Shown here: piece after piece, positions 28,720 through 37,740 of the stretch
Numbering within the stretch: position 1 is the stretch's first letter
Layout: each line of letters starts with the position of its first letter
Source of the DNA: Sphingobium sp. Leaf26
GTDB taxonomy: Bacteria > Pseudomonadota > Alphaproteobacteria > Sphingomonadales > Sphingomonadaceae
Direction: 5' to 3'
Assembly: GCF_001421665.1 (NCBI RefSeq)
Contig: NZ_LMKV01000029.1
Location: 125,171-189,170 of the forward strand
Length of the DNA: 64,000 nucleotides
Notes under the pieces: generated by a model
Database searches by the model: none
Seen by the model: the letters and a program-made list of their open reading frames with translations, nothing else
Told to the model about the DNA's origin: nothing
Translations under genes and position numbers: made by a program

Positions 28720-29109
28720 ATGAAGCACCTCATCCTCACCGTCGCCGCGCTCGCCGTCGCCCTGCCCGCCACCGCATCCGCCAAAGGACTGGGCGCTGAA
28801 GCCAATTATGGCCGCGCTGACGGCCATTGGGGTACGGAACTGGGGGCAGGCTATGCGTTCAATATGGCCGGGTTCAGCCTGACACCGGGCGCGGGCGTCT
28901 ATGTCCGCGATGGCGACACGAAACTCTATGGCCGGGTCGAGGCGGCCTACACCATTCCGCTGTCGGCCACGATCGGCGCGGGTGTGCGCTTCAGCGGCGA
29001 CAATACCCGTCCCTATGCGACGCTGGCCATGCCGATCATCCCCAAACTGCGGGCCAAGGCCAATGTCGGCCCCAAATATTATGCGGTCGGCCTGACCCTG
29101 GGTTACTAA
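28720..29109 (+). CDS. Small outer-membrane beta-barrel-like protein
   Basis: 129 residues. Signal peptide MKHLILTVAALAVALPATASA, then alternating strands with aromatic ends (GLGAEANYGRADGHWGTELGAGY, FSLTPGAGVYV, KLYGRVEAAYTI) and a final tyrosine in VGLTLGY, as in barrel proteins recognised by BamA. Short barrels of this kind have no enzyme motif. It stands alone, converging with the epimerase gene 35 bp downstream. Location is inferred from the signal and strand pattern. Confidence 0.7.
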   Translation: MKHLILTVAALAVALPATASAKGLGAEANYGRADGHWGTELGAGYAFNMAGFSLTPGAGVYVRDGDTKLYGRVEAAYTIPLSATIGAGVRFSGDNTRPYATLAMPIIPKLRAKANVGPKYYAVGLTLGY

Positions 29110-29144
29110 GCGGAAGCTACTGATCGGGTGCCATTGATCAGGCG

Positions 29145-30125
29145 TCAGCCCTGCCCCCAGAACGTTCCGGGCTGCAACAACCCGTCGCGCAATGGCAGGC
29201 CACCCGGCCGATCCTCCGCCAGCAGAAGCGCGCCATCCAGGTCGATCCAGTCCGCCCCCTGCGCCACCAGCGCGGCCGGCGCGATCCCCAGCGACGTGCT
29301 CAGCATGCAGCCGACCATGATCCGAAACCCGCGCGCGCGCGCCTCGGTCGCCAGCGCCAGCGCCTCGGTCAGGCCGCCGGCCTTGTCCAGCTTGATATTG
29401 ACCGCATCGAAATCCCCCAGCCGGTCAAGATCGGCGCGGGTGTGACAGCTTTCGTCGGCGCACAGCGGAAGCATGGCATTGATACCCGCCAGCCGTTCCT
29501 CCTGCCCATGGATCACCGGCTGCTCGACCATTTCCACGCCCAGCGCCGCCAGCGCCGCCGCTTCGGCTGCAATGTCCATGGCGTGCCAGCTTTCATTGGC
29601 GTCCACGATCAACCGCACATCCGGCGCACCGGCCCTGACGGCCGCGATCCGCGCCCGGTCGCCCTCGCCGGTCAGCTTGCATTTGAGCAGAGCAAAGCCG
29701 CGTGCGGCCGCCGCCCGTGCATCCGCCTCCATCTTCGTCGGATCGCCCAGACTGATGGTGAAGGCGGTCGGCAACGGCGCGGGCGCAGCCAGCCCGGCCA
29801 ATTGCCACACCGGCACCCCGGCCCGCTTCGCCTCCAGATCCCACAATGCGCAGTCCAGCGCATTGCGTGCCGCGCCGCGCGGCATATGGGTCAGCAGCGC
29901 ATTGCGCTCCAGTGGCCCGGCATAGGCATGGAGCGCCGCGACACAGGCTTGCGCGCTCTCGCCTTCATAATAGATGGCCGTGCCCTCGCCCCGCCCTTCA
30001 TGCGCGCCATCCCCTACGGTGCAGACGATCACATCGACATGAGTCTTGGCGCCGCGACTGATGACGAAGGCGCCCGCGACCGGCCAACGTTCGACGGTCG
30101 CGGAAATTATACGGGTCATCGGCAT
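29145..30125 (-). CDS. Dipeptide epimerase (L-Ala-D/L-Glu epimerase type), enolase superfamily
   Basis: 326 residues of the mandelate racemase/muconate lactonising group. The catalytic lysines are in KCKL (KxK motif, about 150) and NIKLDKAGG; metal ligands are in DANESWHA, EQP and CADESCH. This set matches YcjG/YkfB, which epimerise the muropeptide dipeptide during cell-wall recycling, but specificity varies within the family. An internal short motif GCMLSTSLGIAPA near the C-terminus is also conserved. It is divergent from the methyltransferase fusion gene (95-bp gap) and converges with the barrel-protein gene. Confidence 0.88.
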   Translation of the reverse strand: MPMTRIISATVERWPVAGAFVISRGAKTHVDVIVCTVGDGAHEGRGEGTAIYYEGESAQACVAALHAYAGPLERNALLTHMPRGAARNALDCALWDLEAKRAGVPVWQLAGLAAPAPLPTAFTISLGDPTKMEADARAAAARGFALLKCKLTGEGDRARIAAVRAGAPDVRLIVDANESWHAMDIAAEAAALAALGVEMVEQPVIHGQEERLAGINAMLPLCADESCHTRADLDRLGDFDAVNIKLDKAGGLTEALALATEARARGFRIMVGCMLSTSLGIAPAALVAQGADWIDLDGALLLAEDRPGGLPLRDGLLQPGTFWGQG

Positions 30126-30220
30126 TCCCTGCGTCCGTCATTGACCATGCGAAGCTGCGTCATATGCGTGAAACACAAGGGGCGCCATAGCCTTGCCTCT
30201 ACAGAAGAAAGTGCTTTCCC

Positions 30221-31513
30221 GTGACATCCCGCGATCTTACCGGCTTTCTACCTCTGGGCGAGCCTCGGCCGGTCAGCAGCGCCCTGCCGCGCCGCCTGTC
30301 CGACATGGCCTGGCGGATTGCATTCGGCGCGATCGGCTGGCCCTGGTTGCTCGCCAGCCTCTCGGGCGGGCGGCCAGCGGACAAGCGCGCTCTGCTCGAT
30401 GAACTGGATCTGGCCCATGATGCCCTTCCCCACCTTGGCAGTTGGAAGGCGGATGTCGGCTTCCTGCGTCACATCGTGCGGGAAATCGCGCGGCTGCGCC
30501 CCGCCCATGTGGTGGAACTGGGGGCCGGCGCCTCCTCCCTGATCGCCGCCCGCGCGCTGCAAATCCATGGCGGCGGCCGGCTGCACAGTTTCGACCAGCA
30601 TGACGGCTTCGTCGATGCAACGCGCCGATGGCTGGCCGACCATGCACTGGACGTCGATATCCGCCATGCGCCGCTGACCCAAGAGAGCGCCGACTGGCCC
30701 GGCCGCTGGTATGCGCTGGACCAGTTGCCCGAGCGTATCGACCTCATCATCATCGACGGCCCGCCCTGGAGCGTGCATCCGCTGGTGCGCGGTGCGGCCG
30801 ACAGCCTGTTCGCCCGCCTGTCGCCCAACGGCGTCGTGCTGCTGGACGATGCCGCCCGGCCCGGTGAGCGGCTGGTCGCGCGGCGCTGGCGCAAGCGCTG
30901 GCCGCACATCGACTTCCGCCTGATGCAGGACGGGACCAAGGGTACGCTGCTCGGCCGCCGTCGCGATACCAGCCTGCCGGTGGCCAACGACGATGACACT
31001 GGCCGTACCTGGCGCCACATGGGCCGCGCCGCCGCCATCGCCGCCCTGATCGCCACTGGCTGGATCGCGCGCGGCGAACTGGGCGAATTTCCCCAGAGCG
31101 CTCAGGCCAGCAGCTTCCTGGATGAAGCGGCCGCCTCGCGCCGTGCCGGCCTGCTGCGGCAGGGCATGGAGTCGCAGGTCGAAAGCGCCACGCTCAACCC
31201 ACAGGAGATCGAGCAGTCGACCGGCATCGTCCTGCCCGCCTTCCCCGCCGGGTGGCGTGTCACCGACGTCCAGCTTTTCCCCACCGCCGACAGCCCGTCC
31301 ATCGCCATGTCGATGGTGACTCCGCAGGGGGAGCAATTGTCCTTCTTCGCCGACCGGGCCGAAACCCCGGCTGAAGCGACGCCGATGATGGCGCGGAGAC
31401 AGGGCGACACCATGGCCTATTGGGAAGCGGGTAGCATGGCCTATGCCCTGACCGGTCAGGCCGATGCCCGCCGTGTCATGCAACTGGCAGGAGAGATTGC
31501 GCGGGATAGCTGA
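30221..31513 (+). CDS. Fusion: class I methyltransferase, membrane helix, anti-sigma-factor-like periplasmic domain
   Basis: 430 residues in one uninterrupted frame from a GTG at 30221 (a later ATG at 30305 is possible). Residues about 60-250 form a class I SAM-dependent methyltransferase: motif I VVELGAGASS (97-106), an acidic residue after strand 2 (SFDQHDG), and LIIIDGPPW in the post-I region. A single hydrophobic helix follows (about 269-285, AAAIAALIATGWIA). The remainder (about 290-430) resembles the periplasmic half of alphaproteobacterial RseA/ChrR-like anti-sigma factors, with VLPAFPAGWRVTDVQLFP, QLSFFADRAE and DTMAYWEAGSMAYALTGQ. The usual zinc-binding anti-sigma N-terminus is absent, and no sigma factor gene is adjacent. 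Each half is recognisable; what the protein does is unknown. Confidence 0.72.
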   Translation: MTSRDLTGFLPLGEPRPVSSALPRRLSDMAWRIAFGAIGWPWLLASLSGGRPADKRALLDELDLAHDALPHLGSWKADVGFLRHIVREIARLRPAHVVELGAGASSLIAARALQIHGGGRLHSFDQHDGFVDATRRWLADHALDVDIRHAPLTQESADWPGRWYALDQLPERIDLIIIDGPPWSVHPLVRGAADSLFARLSPNGVVLLDDAARPGERLVARRWRKRWPHIDFRLMQDGTKGTLLGRRRDTSLPVANDDDTGRTWRHMGRAAAIAALIATGWIARGELGEFPQSAQASSFLDEAAASRRAGLLRQGMESQVESATLNPQEIEQSTGIVLPAFPAGWRVTDVQLFPTADSPSIAMSMVTPQGEQLSFFADRAETPAEATPMMARRQGDTMAYWEAGSMAYALTGQADARRVMQLAGEIARDS

Positions 31514-31616
31514 CCGGTACATTGAGGCGATCCGGGGCTGATGGCTCAATGTTTTACGCGATTTCCGGGCGGTCGGATGTTCCATCTGAATGGAAATAGC
31601 TTTAAGCGCGGCATCC

Positions 31617-33404
31617 ATGGAGGATGCCCCGCAACCCGCAGCCCGCGCCAACGCGCGCCCCGCCCTTGGCAGCCTGTCGATGCTGTGGCACTTCGCCCGC
31701 CGCTATCCCGGCCGGATTGCCGGCGCGCTGCTGGCGCTGATCGTCTCATCGGCAGCGACATTGGGTATCCCCAGCGGCTTTCGTCTCGTCATCGACCGGG
31801 GGTTCATGGGCGGCGGCGATATCAGCCGCTGGTTCGAATATCTGCTGATGATCGTGGTCGTTCTGGCATTGGCGACGGCACTGCGCTTCTATTTCGTGTC
31901 CTGGCTGGGCGAGCGCGTGGTCGCCGACATTCGCAGCGCCACCCAAGCCAATCTGCTGCGCCAGGCCCCCCGTTTCTTCGAGGAAAACCGGCCGTCCGAA
32001 ATCGCATCGCGCATGACCGCCGACACTGCCATCGTCGAGCAGGTGGTCGGCTCCACCGCCTCTGTCGCACTGCGCAATCTCGTCACCGGCCTTGGCGGGC
32101 TCGCTTATCTCTTCGCATTGGCGCCCAAACTGGCCGCCATGCTTCTGCTCGGCATCCCGGTCATCCTGCTGGTGCTGATCGGCCTTGGCCGGAGGGTGCG
32201 CGGCCTGTCCCGTGCCAGCCAGGATCGGCTGGCCGATATCGGCAGCATCACCAGTGAAGTGCTGGGTGCGATGAAGATCGTCCAGGCGTTCGGACAGGAA
32301 CAACGGGAGGCCGCGCGGTTCGACGCGACGGTGGAAAATGGCTTCGGCACCGCCCGGAAACGAGTCGCCCTGCGTGCATTAATGACCGCCGTGGTGATCG
32401 CCCTGGTCTTCGGGTCGATTACCGCGGTCATGTGGCAGGGCGCGCTCGACGTTGCCGCCGGCCGACTGTCGGGCGGCAGCATCGCGGCCTTCGTGCTCAC
32501 AGGTGGCCTGGTGGCCGGCGCGTTCGGATCGCTATCGGAAAGCTGGGGCGATCTGTTGCGTGGCGCCGGGGCGGCCAGCCGCCTGCACGAATTGATGACG
32601 GCCGAACCGGATATCGTGCCACCGGCTCATCCCGCGATCCTCGCACCAGCCGATCTGGGCGCGCATCTGGCCTTCCAGGATGTGCATTTCCATTATCCCA
32701 CCCGGCCTGATCAGGCCGCCCTCCATGGCGTGTCCTTTGCAGTGGCGCCGGGCGAGACGGTAGCCGTGGTCGGTCCTTCAGGTGCGGGCAAATCCACGCT
32801 GATCCAGCTTGCTCTGCGCTTCTACGACCCATCCGCCGGTACGGTGCGCCTGAACGGCGTAGCGTTGCCCGATGCCGATCCCGCCGCCTTGCGCGCAATG
32901 ATGGCCATGGTGCCGCAGGACAGCGTGATCTTCGCTGCGTCAGCCCGTGATAATCTGCGCTATGGCCGATGGGACGCCACGGACGCGCAGATTTGGGACG
33001 CCGCCCGCGCGGCTAACGCAGAATCCTTCCTGCGCGCCCTGCCGCAGGGGCTGGACAGCCATCTGGGCGAAGGCGGCGCCCGCCTGTCGGGTGGCCAGCG
33101 CCAGCGCCTTTCGATCGCCCGCGCACTGCTGCGCGACGCGCCGATCCTGCTGCTGGACGAAGCCACCTCCGCCCTTGACGCGGAATCCGAACGGCTGGTG
33201 CAGGATGCGCTGGGCCGGCTGATGCAGGGTCGCACTACGATCGTCATCGCCCATCGGCTGGCGACGGTCCGGGCGGCGGATCGCATATTGGTGATGGATG
33301 AAGGCCGGATCGTGGAACAGGGCGACCATGCGGCGCTGGTGGCCCAGGAGGGCCTCTATGCCCGTCTCGCCAGTCTCCAGTTCCAGGACGTGGCCGCCAC
33401 CTGA
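31617..33404 (+). CDS. ABC transporter, fused permease and ATPase (MsbA-like exporter)
   Basis: 595 residues from the ATG at 31617 (an ATG at 31590 would add 9). Six membrane helices (about 20-310) form the exporter domain, then an ABC ATPase: Walker A GPSGAGKST, Q-loop MVPQDSVIF, signature LSGGQRQRLSIARALL, Walker B ILLLDEATSALD, and H-loop IAHRLATV. This half-transporter should homodimerise in the inner membrane and export a lipid or drug-like compound. It follows the fusion gene by 103 bp, so joint transcription is possible. Closest relatives are MsbA/LmrA-like; substrate unknown. Confidence 0.92.
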   Translation: MEDAPQPAARANARPALGSLSMLWHFARRYPGRIAGALLALIVSSAATLGIPSGFRLVIDRGFMGGGDISRWFEYLLMIVVVLALATALRFYFVSWLGERVVADIRSATQANLLRQAPRFFEENRPSEIASRMTADTAIVEQVVGSTASVALRNLVTGLGGLAYLFALAPKLAAMLLLGIPVILLVLIGLGRRVRGLSRASQDRLADIGSITSEVLGAMKIVQAFGQEQREAARFDATVENGFGTARKRVALRALMTAVVIALVFGSITAVMWQGALDVAAGRLSGGSIAAFVLTGGLVAGAFGSLSESWGDLLRGAGAASRLHELMTAEPDIVPPAHPAILAPADLGAHLAFQDVHFHYPTRPDQAALHGVSFAVAPGETVAVVGPSGAGKSTLIQLALRFYDPSAGTVRLNGVALPDADPAALRAMMAMVPQDSVIFAASARDNLRYGRWDATDAQIWDAARAANAESFLRALPQGLDSHLGEGGARLSGGQRQRLSIARALLRDAPILLLDEATSALDAESERLVQDALGRLMQGRTTIVIAHRLATVRAADRILVMDEGRIVEQGDHAALVAQEGLYARLASLQFQDVAAT

Positions 33405-33421
33405 CCGGCCGCACAGGCGAC

Positions 33422-33751
33422 TCAGCGCGCCGCAGCGCTTAGGTTTAATCGCACGATATGATCAAGAATGGCGGGATGCAGCGGCCGCTCGAAGGCGCAT
33501 CCGGCTTCCGGGCCACGGGTCCACAGTACGCGCGCGCGGCGTCCCTCAAATCCCGGCAGCATGATCCACAAGTCCGCGCCGACCGCCAGCTTCATGAAGC
33601 TTTGCAGGCGAAATCCGGTGATGGACACGTCAGTGATGCGGCTGGTGAACCAGGTCTCACCCGGCCGCCGTACCTTGACCCCGATCTGGACATGGCGGCG
33701 TTCCGCCGCCCGGCCCTTCTGGCCATATTCTGTCTGTCGTTCCGCACCCAT
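33422..33751 (-). CDS. PilZ-domain protein
   Basis: 109 residues from the ATG at 33751. The cyclic-di-GMP binding signatures are visible: ERRHVQIGVKVRR (RxxxR region) and DVSITGFRL (D/N-x-S-x-x-G). The domain covers nearly the whole protein. It probably acts as a c-di-GMP effector, which fits a GGDEF cyclase at 41216. The frame stays open upstream to 33928 through the terminator of the exb operon and is not used. It converges with the ABC transporter gene (18 bp between stops). Confidence 0.85.
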   Translation of the reverse strand: MGAERQTEYGQKGRAAERRHVQIGVKVRRPGETWFTSRITDVSITGFRLQSFMKLAVGADLWIMLPGFEGRRARVLWTRGPEAGCAFERPLHPAILDHIVRLNLSAAAR

Positions 33752-33858
33752 ATCGCTACCGCTCTGCCGTTGGGCTATTGTCGGCCGACGAAGTAAGCAA
33801 AGGGTTAAGGCCGAGCCGATTGCGACGCGGCCTGCCGCTTTTCCGGCAGCGCATGCAC

Positions 33859-33885
33859 AAAAAAAGGGCCGCCCGAAGGCGACCC
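33859..33885 (-). terminator. rho-independent terminator of the tonB-exbB-exbD-exbD operon
   Basis: On the reverse strand GGGTCGCC-TTCG-GGCGGCCC forms a stem with a UUCG tetraloop closed by a C-G pair (one G-U pair), followed by seven T. It lies 95 bp past the last exbD stop. Confidence 0.92.
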
Positions 33886-33979
33886 CTGAATATCCGCAAT
33901 CTTCTGTGGCCTTGATCCGACCCGCCATCCCGTAAACCGGGAAGTCTTGCGCGGGAAAAGCGCTGTCGGATGTCAGCGA

Positions 33980-34402
33980 TCAGAAGCTGCCATATTGCTC
34001 GTTGCCGACGAAGCCCAGCTTCGTCACGCCCGCACGCTTGATCTCCGCCAGCACTTCGTCAACCGTGACGTAGCGCGTGGCGGCGTTCGGCTGGAACTGT
34101 AGTTCCGGCTCGACCGGCAGGCGCAGCGACTGCTGCAAATACTGACGGAGGGTCAGCAGATCGATTGCCGAACCGTTCCAGGTGATGATTCCAGCCGGAT
34201 CGATCGCGACCTTGTTCTTGACCGGGTCGATCACGCTGTCCGTAGGCGGCGCGTTCTGCGGCAGGTCGATCTTTACCGCGTGGGTCTGGATCGGAATGGT
34301 GATGATGAACATGATGAGGAGAACGAGCATGACGTCGATCAACGGCGTCGTGTTCATTTCCATCATCGGCTCACCATCATCGGAGCCCATGCTCATAGCC
34401 AT
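33980..34402 (-). CDS. exbD: Biopolymer transport protein ExbD (second copy)
   Basis: 140 residues. One membrane helix (about 22-42, PLIDVMLVLLIMFIITIP) carries the conserved Asp that conducts protons, then a periplasmic domain with VEPELQFQPNAATRYVTVDEVLAEIKRAGV. ExbD works with ExbB to power TonB. It is the last gene of the operon, 24 bp after the first exbD copy. Having two ExbD paralogues in one operon is common in sphingomonads and xanthomonads, and they may form a heteromeric motor. Confidence 0.93.
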   Translation of the reverse strand: MAMSMGSDDGEPMMEMNTTPLIDVMLVLLIMFIITIPIQTHAVKIDLPQNAPPTDSVIDPVKNKVAIDPAGIITWNGSAIDLLTLRQYLQQSLRLPVEPELQFQPNAATRYVTVDEVLAEIKRAGVTKLGFVGNEQYGSF

Positions 34403-34426
34403 AGCGAAATCTCCTTAATCAGCCGG

Positions 34427-34912
34427 TCAGAGGCGGGTCGTCGTCGTGCCGGGTTCCGGCTCGGAGATGAAGCCCACCTTCGGGAAACCAGCGCGCTGCA
34501 TCGTATAGATGGTGCCGCCGATGCAACGATAGGGGGTGTTGATGTCGCCGCGGATATGCACTTCGGGCAGATCCTCGGGCGTCATGTTTTCAACGCCACC
34601 AACCTTCTTGATGTCCGCTTCCAGCTTGGCCACGGCGCGATCCAGCAACTCGCTGGAGCTTACAGGAGCCATGCCCCAGAACACCGCGCATTTGCCATCA
34701 GAGGCCTGCGTAACCGAAAGAGACACATTTTCCGGCTTCGTCGTAGTGGGCTCGAAAGCCACTTTGGGAAGCTGGAGGTCGACCGTCTGGACGACGACCG
34801 GGACCGCGATGAGAAAGATGATGAGCAACACCAGCATGACGTCGACGAGCGGCGTCGTGTTGATGTCGGACAAAGGCTTGTCGTCACCGCCAGAGCCAGC
34901 ACTCATTGCCAT
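34427..34912 (-). CDS. exbD: Biopolymer transport protein ExbD (first copy)
   Basis: 161 residues. The membrane helix (about 21-43, PLVDVMLVLLIIFLIAVPVVV) has the conserved Asp. The periplasmic part is larger than in the second copy, with a longer loop containing a cysteine pair (DGKCAVFWG and TPYRCIGGTIY) that may form a disulphide. It follows exbB by 113 bp and precedes the second exbD. Its unusual length and cysteines suggest a specialised role. GATATATCA region precedes the ATG at 34912. Confidence 0.93.
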   Translation of the reverse strand: MAMSAGSGGDDKPLSDINTTPLVDVMLVLLIIFLIAVPVVVQTVDLQLPKVAFEPTTTKPENVSLSVTQASDGKCAVFWGMAPVSSSELLDRAVAKLEADIKKVGGVENMTPEDLPEVHIRGDINTPYRCIGGTIYTMQRAGFPKVGFISEPEPGTTTTRL

Positions 34913-35025
34913 TGATATATCCTAACCTTGGTATCGATGGTGCCTCGTCGGACGAGGCCCACGTCCGGGAGGAAACAGGGCGGTCGCAGCCGCCACCCCG
35001 TTTCCTGACCGGAGTATTAAGGCAA

Positions 35026-35778
35026 TCAGGCCTTGGTCGGAGCAGCAGCCGGCTTGGCAGCAACCGCCGGAGCGGCAGTGACCGAAGGCTTCACGGCGCC
35101 GTCCGAAACCAGATAGGCGAGCAGGTCGACGGTGAAACCGTTCAGCTGTTCGGCGATCGACTTGTTGCGGCGTTGCAGGAAGTTGTAGGCGAGCACTGCG
35201 GGAACGGCCACGGCCAGACCCAGGGCGGTCATGATCAGAGCTTCACCGACCGGGCCGGCGACGGCGTCGATCGAGGCCTGACCGGCAGCACCGATCTTGA
35301 TCAGGGCGCGGTAAATACCGATAACGGTACCGAACAGACCGATGAACGGCGAGGTCGAACCGACGGTTGCGAGGAAAGCAAGGCCACCGTTCAGCGACGA
35401 GTTGATCGCGGCTTCCGAACGCGCCAGCGAGCCGTGCAGCCAGTCATGCGCTTCGACCGGATCCTTCAGCTTGCCATGTTCGTCCTGGGCCTTGATGCCG
35501 TCGTCGACGATCTGCTTGTAGGCCGAGTTCTTTTCGAGCTTGGCCGACGCTTCCTTGAGCGAAGCCGAGCGCCAGAAGGTCGCACGAACCTTCTTGCCCT
35601 GGTTGATCACCTTCTGCTGTTCGATCAGCTTGGTGAACAGAATGTAGAAAGTACCGACCGACATGGCGCACAGGATGAGGAACACGGTCCAGGCGATGGT
35701 ACCACCCTGTTCCAGGGCTTCCATCAGGCCATAGGGGTTTTCCGGCTTGGGAGCCGCAGCTGCGAGATACATCAACAT
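35026..35778 (-). CDS. exbB: ExbB / TolQ / MotA family proton channel protein
   Basis: 250 residues from the ATG at 35778 (AGGGAAG 8 nt upstream; a TTG two codons earlier is less well spaced). Three membrane helices: about 26-48 and a pair near 130-155 and 170-195, with GLFGTVIGIYRALIKIG and GPVGEALIMTALGLAVAVPAVLAYN, the classic ExbB pore segments. An Ala/Lys/Pro tail follows. With ExbD it forms the proton-driven motor for TonB. Downstream of tonB with a 72-bp gap. Confidence 0.95.
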   Translation of the reverse strand: MLMYLAAAAPKPENPYGLMEALEQGGTIAWTVFLILCAMSVGTFYILFTKLIEQQKVINQGKKVRATFWRSASLKEASAKLEKNSAYKQIVDDGIKAQDEHGKLKDPVEAHDWLHGSLARSEAAINSSLNGGLAFLATVGSTSPFIGLFGTVIGIYRALIKIGAAGQASIDAVAGPVGEALIMTALGLAVAVPAVLAYNFLQRRNKSIAEQLNGFTVDLLAYLVSDGAVKPSVTAAPAVAAKPAAAPTKA

Positions 35779-35850
35779 GTTCAAGACTTCCCTCTCAATG
35801 AGATCAAGCTAGGGCAAGGCGGCGTCACGCGCACGCCTTCCCGATCAGGA

Positions 35851-36513
35851 TTATTCCGGCAGACGCCAGGTGATACGCCCGTTGTAGGTGTCGGGCATTT
35901 CCGCGCCATCAGAACCCTTGGCCGGCTTGAAGCGCGCACGCTTCGGCAGCAGACGGCAGGTTGCTTCGTCGAGGTCGGCATGGCCGGTCGACTGCGTGAT
36001 GGTGCAGTTGGTCACACGACCATCTGCGCCGATTTCCAGACGGAAACCGGCCGTACCCGAACGTTCTTCGCGCTGCGCGCGGCTCGGATAGTCGGCATCG
36101 CTGAGCCAGCTGCCCGGCGAGCTACGCGGCGAAGCGCGCGTTGCAGCCTGAGGCGGTGGCGGCGGTGCGGCCGGGGGGGGCGGCGGTGCGGCGACCGGGA
36201 CCGGATTGAACACCGGAGGGGGTGTCCGAACGGTCTGAATCGGCGGCGCAGGCGCCGGGGTCTGCACAATCGGCGGAGGCGCGACAACCGGCGGCGGCTC
36301 GATCGGCTGATCTGGCGGCGGCGGCGGCGGCTCCTCGTCCGGTGGTGGCGGTTCCTCCTTCACGTCGATCACGTTCAGCTGTTCTGCCGCCTTTTTGACA
36401 TATTTCATGCCAAGACCGGTGACGAAGGCATAGCCAAGAACAGCGTGAATCAGGGCGACGATGACGATCGAGACAGTCCGACTCGATCCTTGCGAGTGGT
36501 CAGCATAGGCCAT
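35851..36513 (-). CDS. tonB: TonB energy-transducing protein
   Basis: 220 residues. A single N-terminal membrane helix (about 15-35, SIVIVALIHAVLGYAFVTG) is followed by a Pro/Glu-rich periplasm-spanning stretch (about 50-125, EEPPPPDEEPPPPPP) and the C-terminal domain of strands (DYPSRAQREERSGTAGFRLEIGADGRVTNCTITQSTGHADLDEATCRLL), ending NGRITWRLPE. TonB couples inner-membrane energy to outer-membrane receptors. It opens the operon. Iron control is likely in general but I see no clear Fur or Irr site in the 248-bp divergent gap. Confidence 0.95.
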   Translation of the reverse strand: MAYADHSQGSSRTVSIVIVALIHAVLGYAFVTGLGMKYVKKAAEQLNVIDVKEEPPPPDEEPPPPPPDQPIEPPPVVAPPPIVQTPAPAPPIQTVRTPPPVFNPVPVAAPPPPPAAPPPPPQAATRASPRSSPGSWLSDADYPSRAQREERSGTAGFRLEIGADGRVTNCTITQSTGHADLDEATCRLLPKRARFKPAKGSDGAEMPDTYNGRITWRLPE

Positions 36514-36761
36514 TCGGCAACGACACTCCTTAACTCATCTTACCAGTGGTTTATACAAAATCAGCCAAAAACGACCCAAGCCGACCGGGCTATCCCAATC
36601 GCCTTTGGCCCCTGTCCGTTCATTTGCTACCGCGCAAACTCCTATCGCGGCGCATCGTGGCACGCAAACGCTTTATCGTTTTGTTCATTTGCGGTTACCA
36701 TTTCATATCGGAATGACTTGCCTGTGACATCCTTGCCACGGGCCAATAACACAGGACGAAG

Positions 36762-37640
36762 ATGACGATGAAATCCGCTACCCGCCTGACCCGTTTTGGG
36801 TTGGCCTGCCTCATTTCCGCCGCATCTCCCGCGGTTTTCCCGGCATTTGCCCAGAATGAAAAAGTGGTGACGAAACCCTCATTCGGACCGGCGGGCTTGT
36901 CCTACGCCGATATGGTGGACTTGGCGGACAAGGCACCGCTGGTGGCCCATGTGCGCATTCGCAACATCATAGCCCTGAAGCCCGTACAGGCGGGAATCGT
37001 GCCGTCGGGACATAAAAGACTGTTTGTGGAGGCCGATGTAGCGGGGCTGATTCGCGGCGATGCGGGAATCAGTCCTATTGTAACTTATCTTTATGATGCC
37101 CCCATCGACGCACGGGGGAAGATCCCGAAGCTGAAGAAGGCGCAGGTCATCCTGTTCGCCCGTCCCGGCAATCGTCCCAGCGAGATCCAGTTGATCGCCC
37201 CGGATGCCCAGATTCCGGCGACGCCTGCGGAAGTCGACAGGGTGAAGGCCGTGCTGTCCGCCCTGGTCGCGCCCGGAGCACCCCCACGGATCATCGGGCT
37301 GGGCGATGCCTTCCATGTCGCGGGCACGATCGCTGGCGAGGGCGAGACGCAGATCTTCCTGCGGACCGAAAATGGCGACCCGGTGTCACTCTCGATCCTC
37401 CGCCGGCCCGGACAGGCGCCGCACTGGGCGGTCGCCTTGGGGGAGATCATGGATGAAGCCGCTCGCCCGCCCGAACCCGGTAGCCTGCTCTGGTATCGCA
37501 TGGCGTGCAGCCTGCCTGGCTCCCTGCCAGCCCGGTCGGTCCGCACCCTGTCCGTGCAGGATGCGGAAGCCGCCCGCGCCGACTATGCCGTCGTGATCGC
37601 CGCGCTCGGGTCGTGCGGGCGGACGCGGCCGCCCGCTTGA
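36762..37640 (+). CDS. Exported hypothetical protein
   Basis: 292 residues. Signal peptide (about 1-31, ending AFAQN). The mature part has a SYADMVDLADKAPLVAHVRIRN opening, an RGD-like LIRGDAGISPIVTYLYD, and a C-terminal cysteine pair (MACSLPGSLP and LGSCGRTRPPA) that could form a disulphide. Such proteins occur beside hom in sphingomonads but no function is assigned. ATGs at 36762 and 36768 are both possible; ACAGGACGAAG precedes the first. Divergent from tonB, 248 bp apart. Confidence 0.7.
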   Translation: MTMKSATRLTRFGLACLISAASPAVFPAFAQNEKVVTKPSFGPAGLSYADMVDLADKAPLVAHVRIRNIIALKPVQAGIVPSGHKRLFVEADVAGLIRGDAGISPIVTYLYDAPIDARGKIPKLKKAQVILFARPGNRPSEIQLIAPDAQIPATPAEVDRVKAVLSALVAPGAPPRIIGLGDAFHVAGTIAGEGETQIFLRTENGDPVSLSILRRPGQAPHWAVALGEIMDEAARPPEPGSLLWYRMACSLPGSLPARSVRTLSVQDAEAARADYAVVIAALGSCGRTRPPA

Positions 37641-37740
37641 TTCGGGCTGGCGCGTCCCCACCACCTGCTTTTCCTTTGGACAGATACGCCGGTACGGCTA
37701 TCAGCGCGGCGTTCATCAGCCGGAAGGAAGACACACCGCC

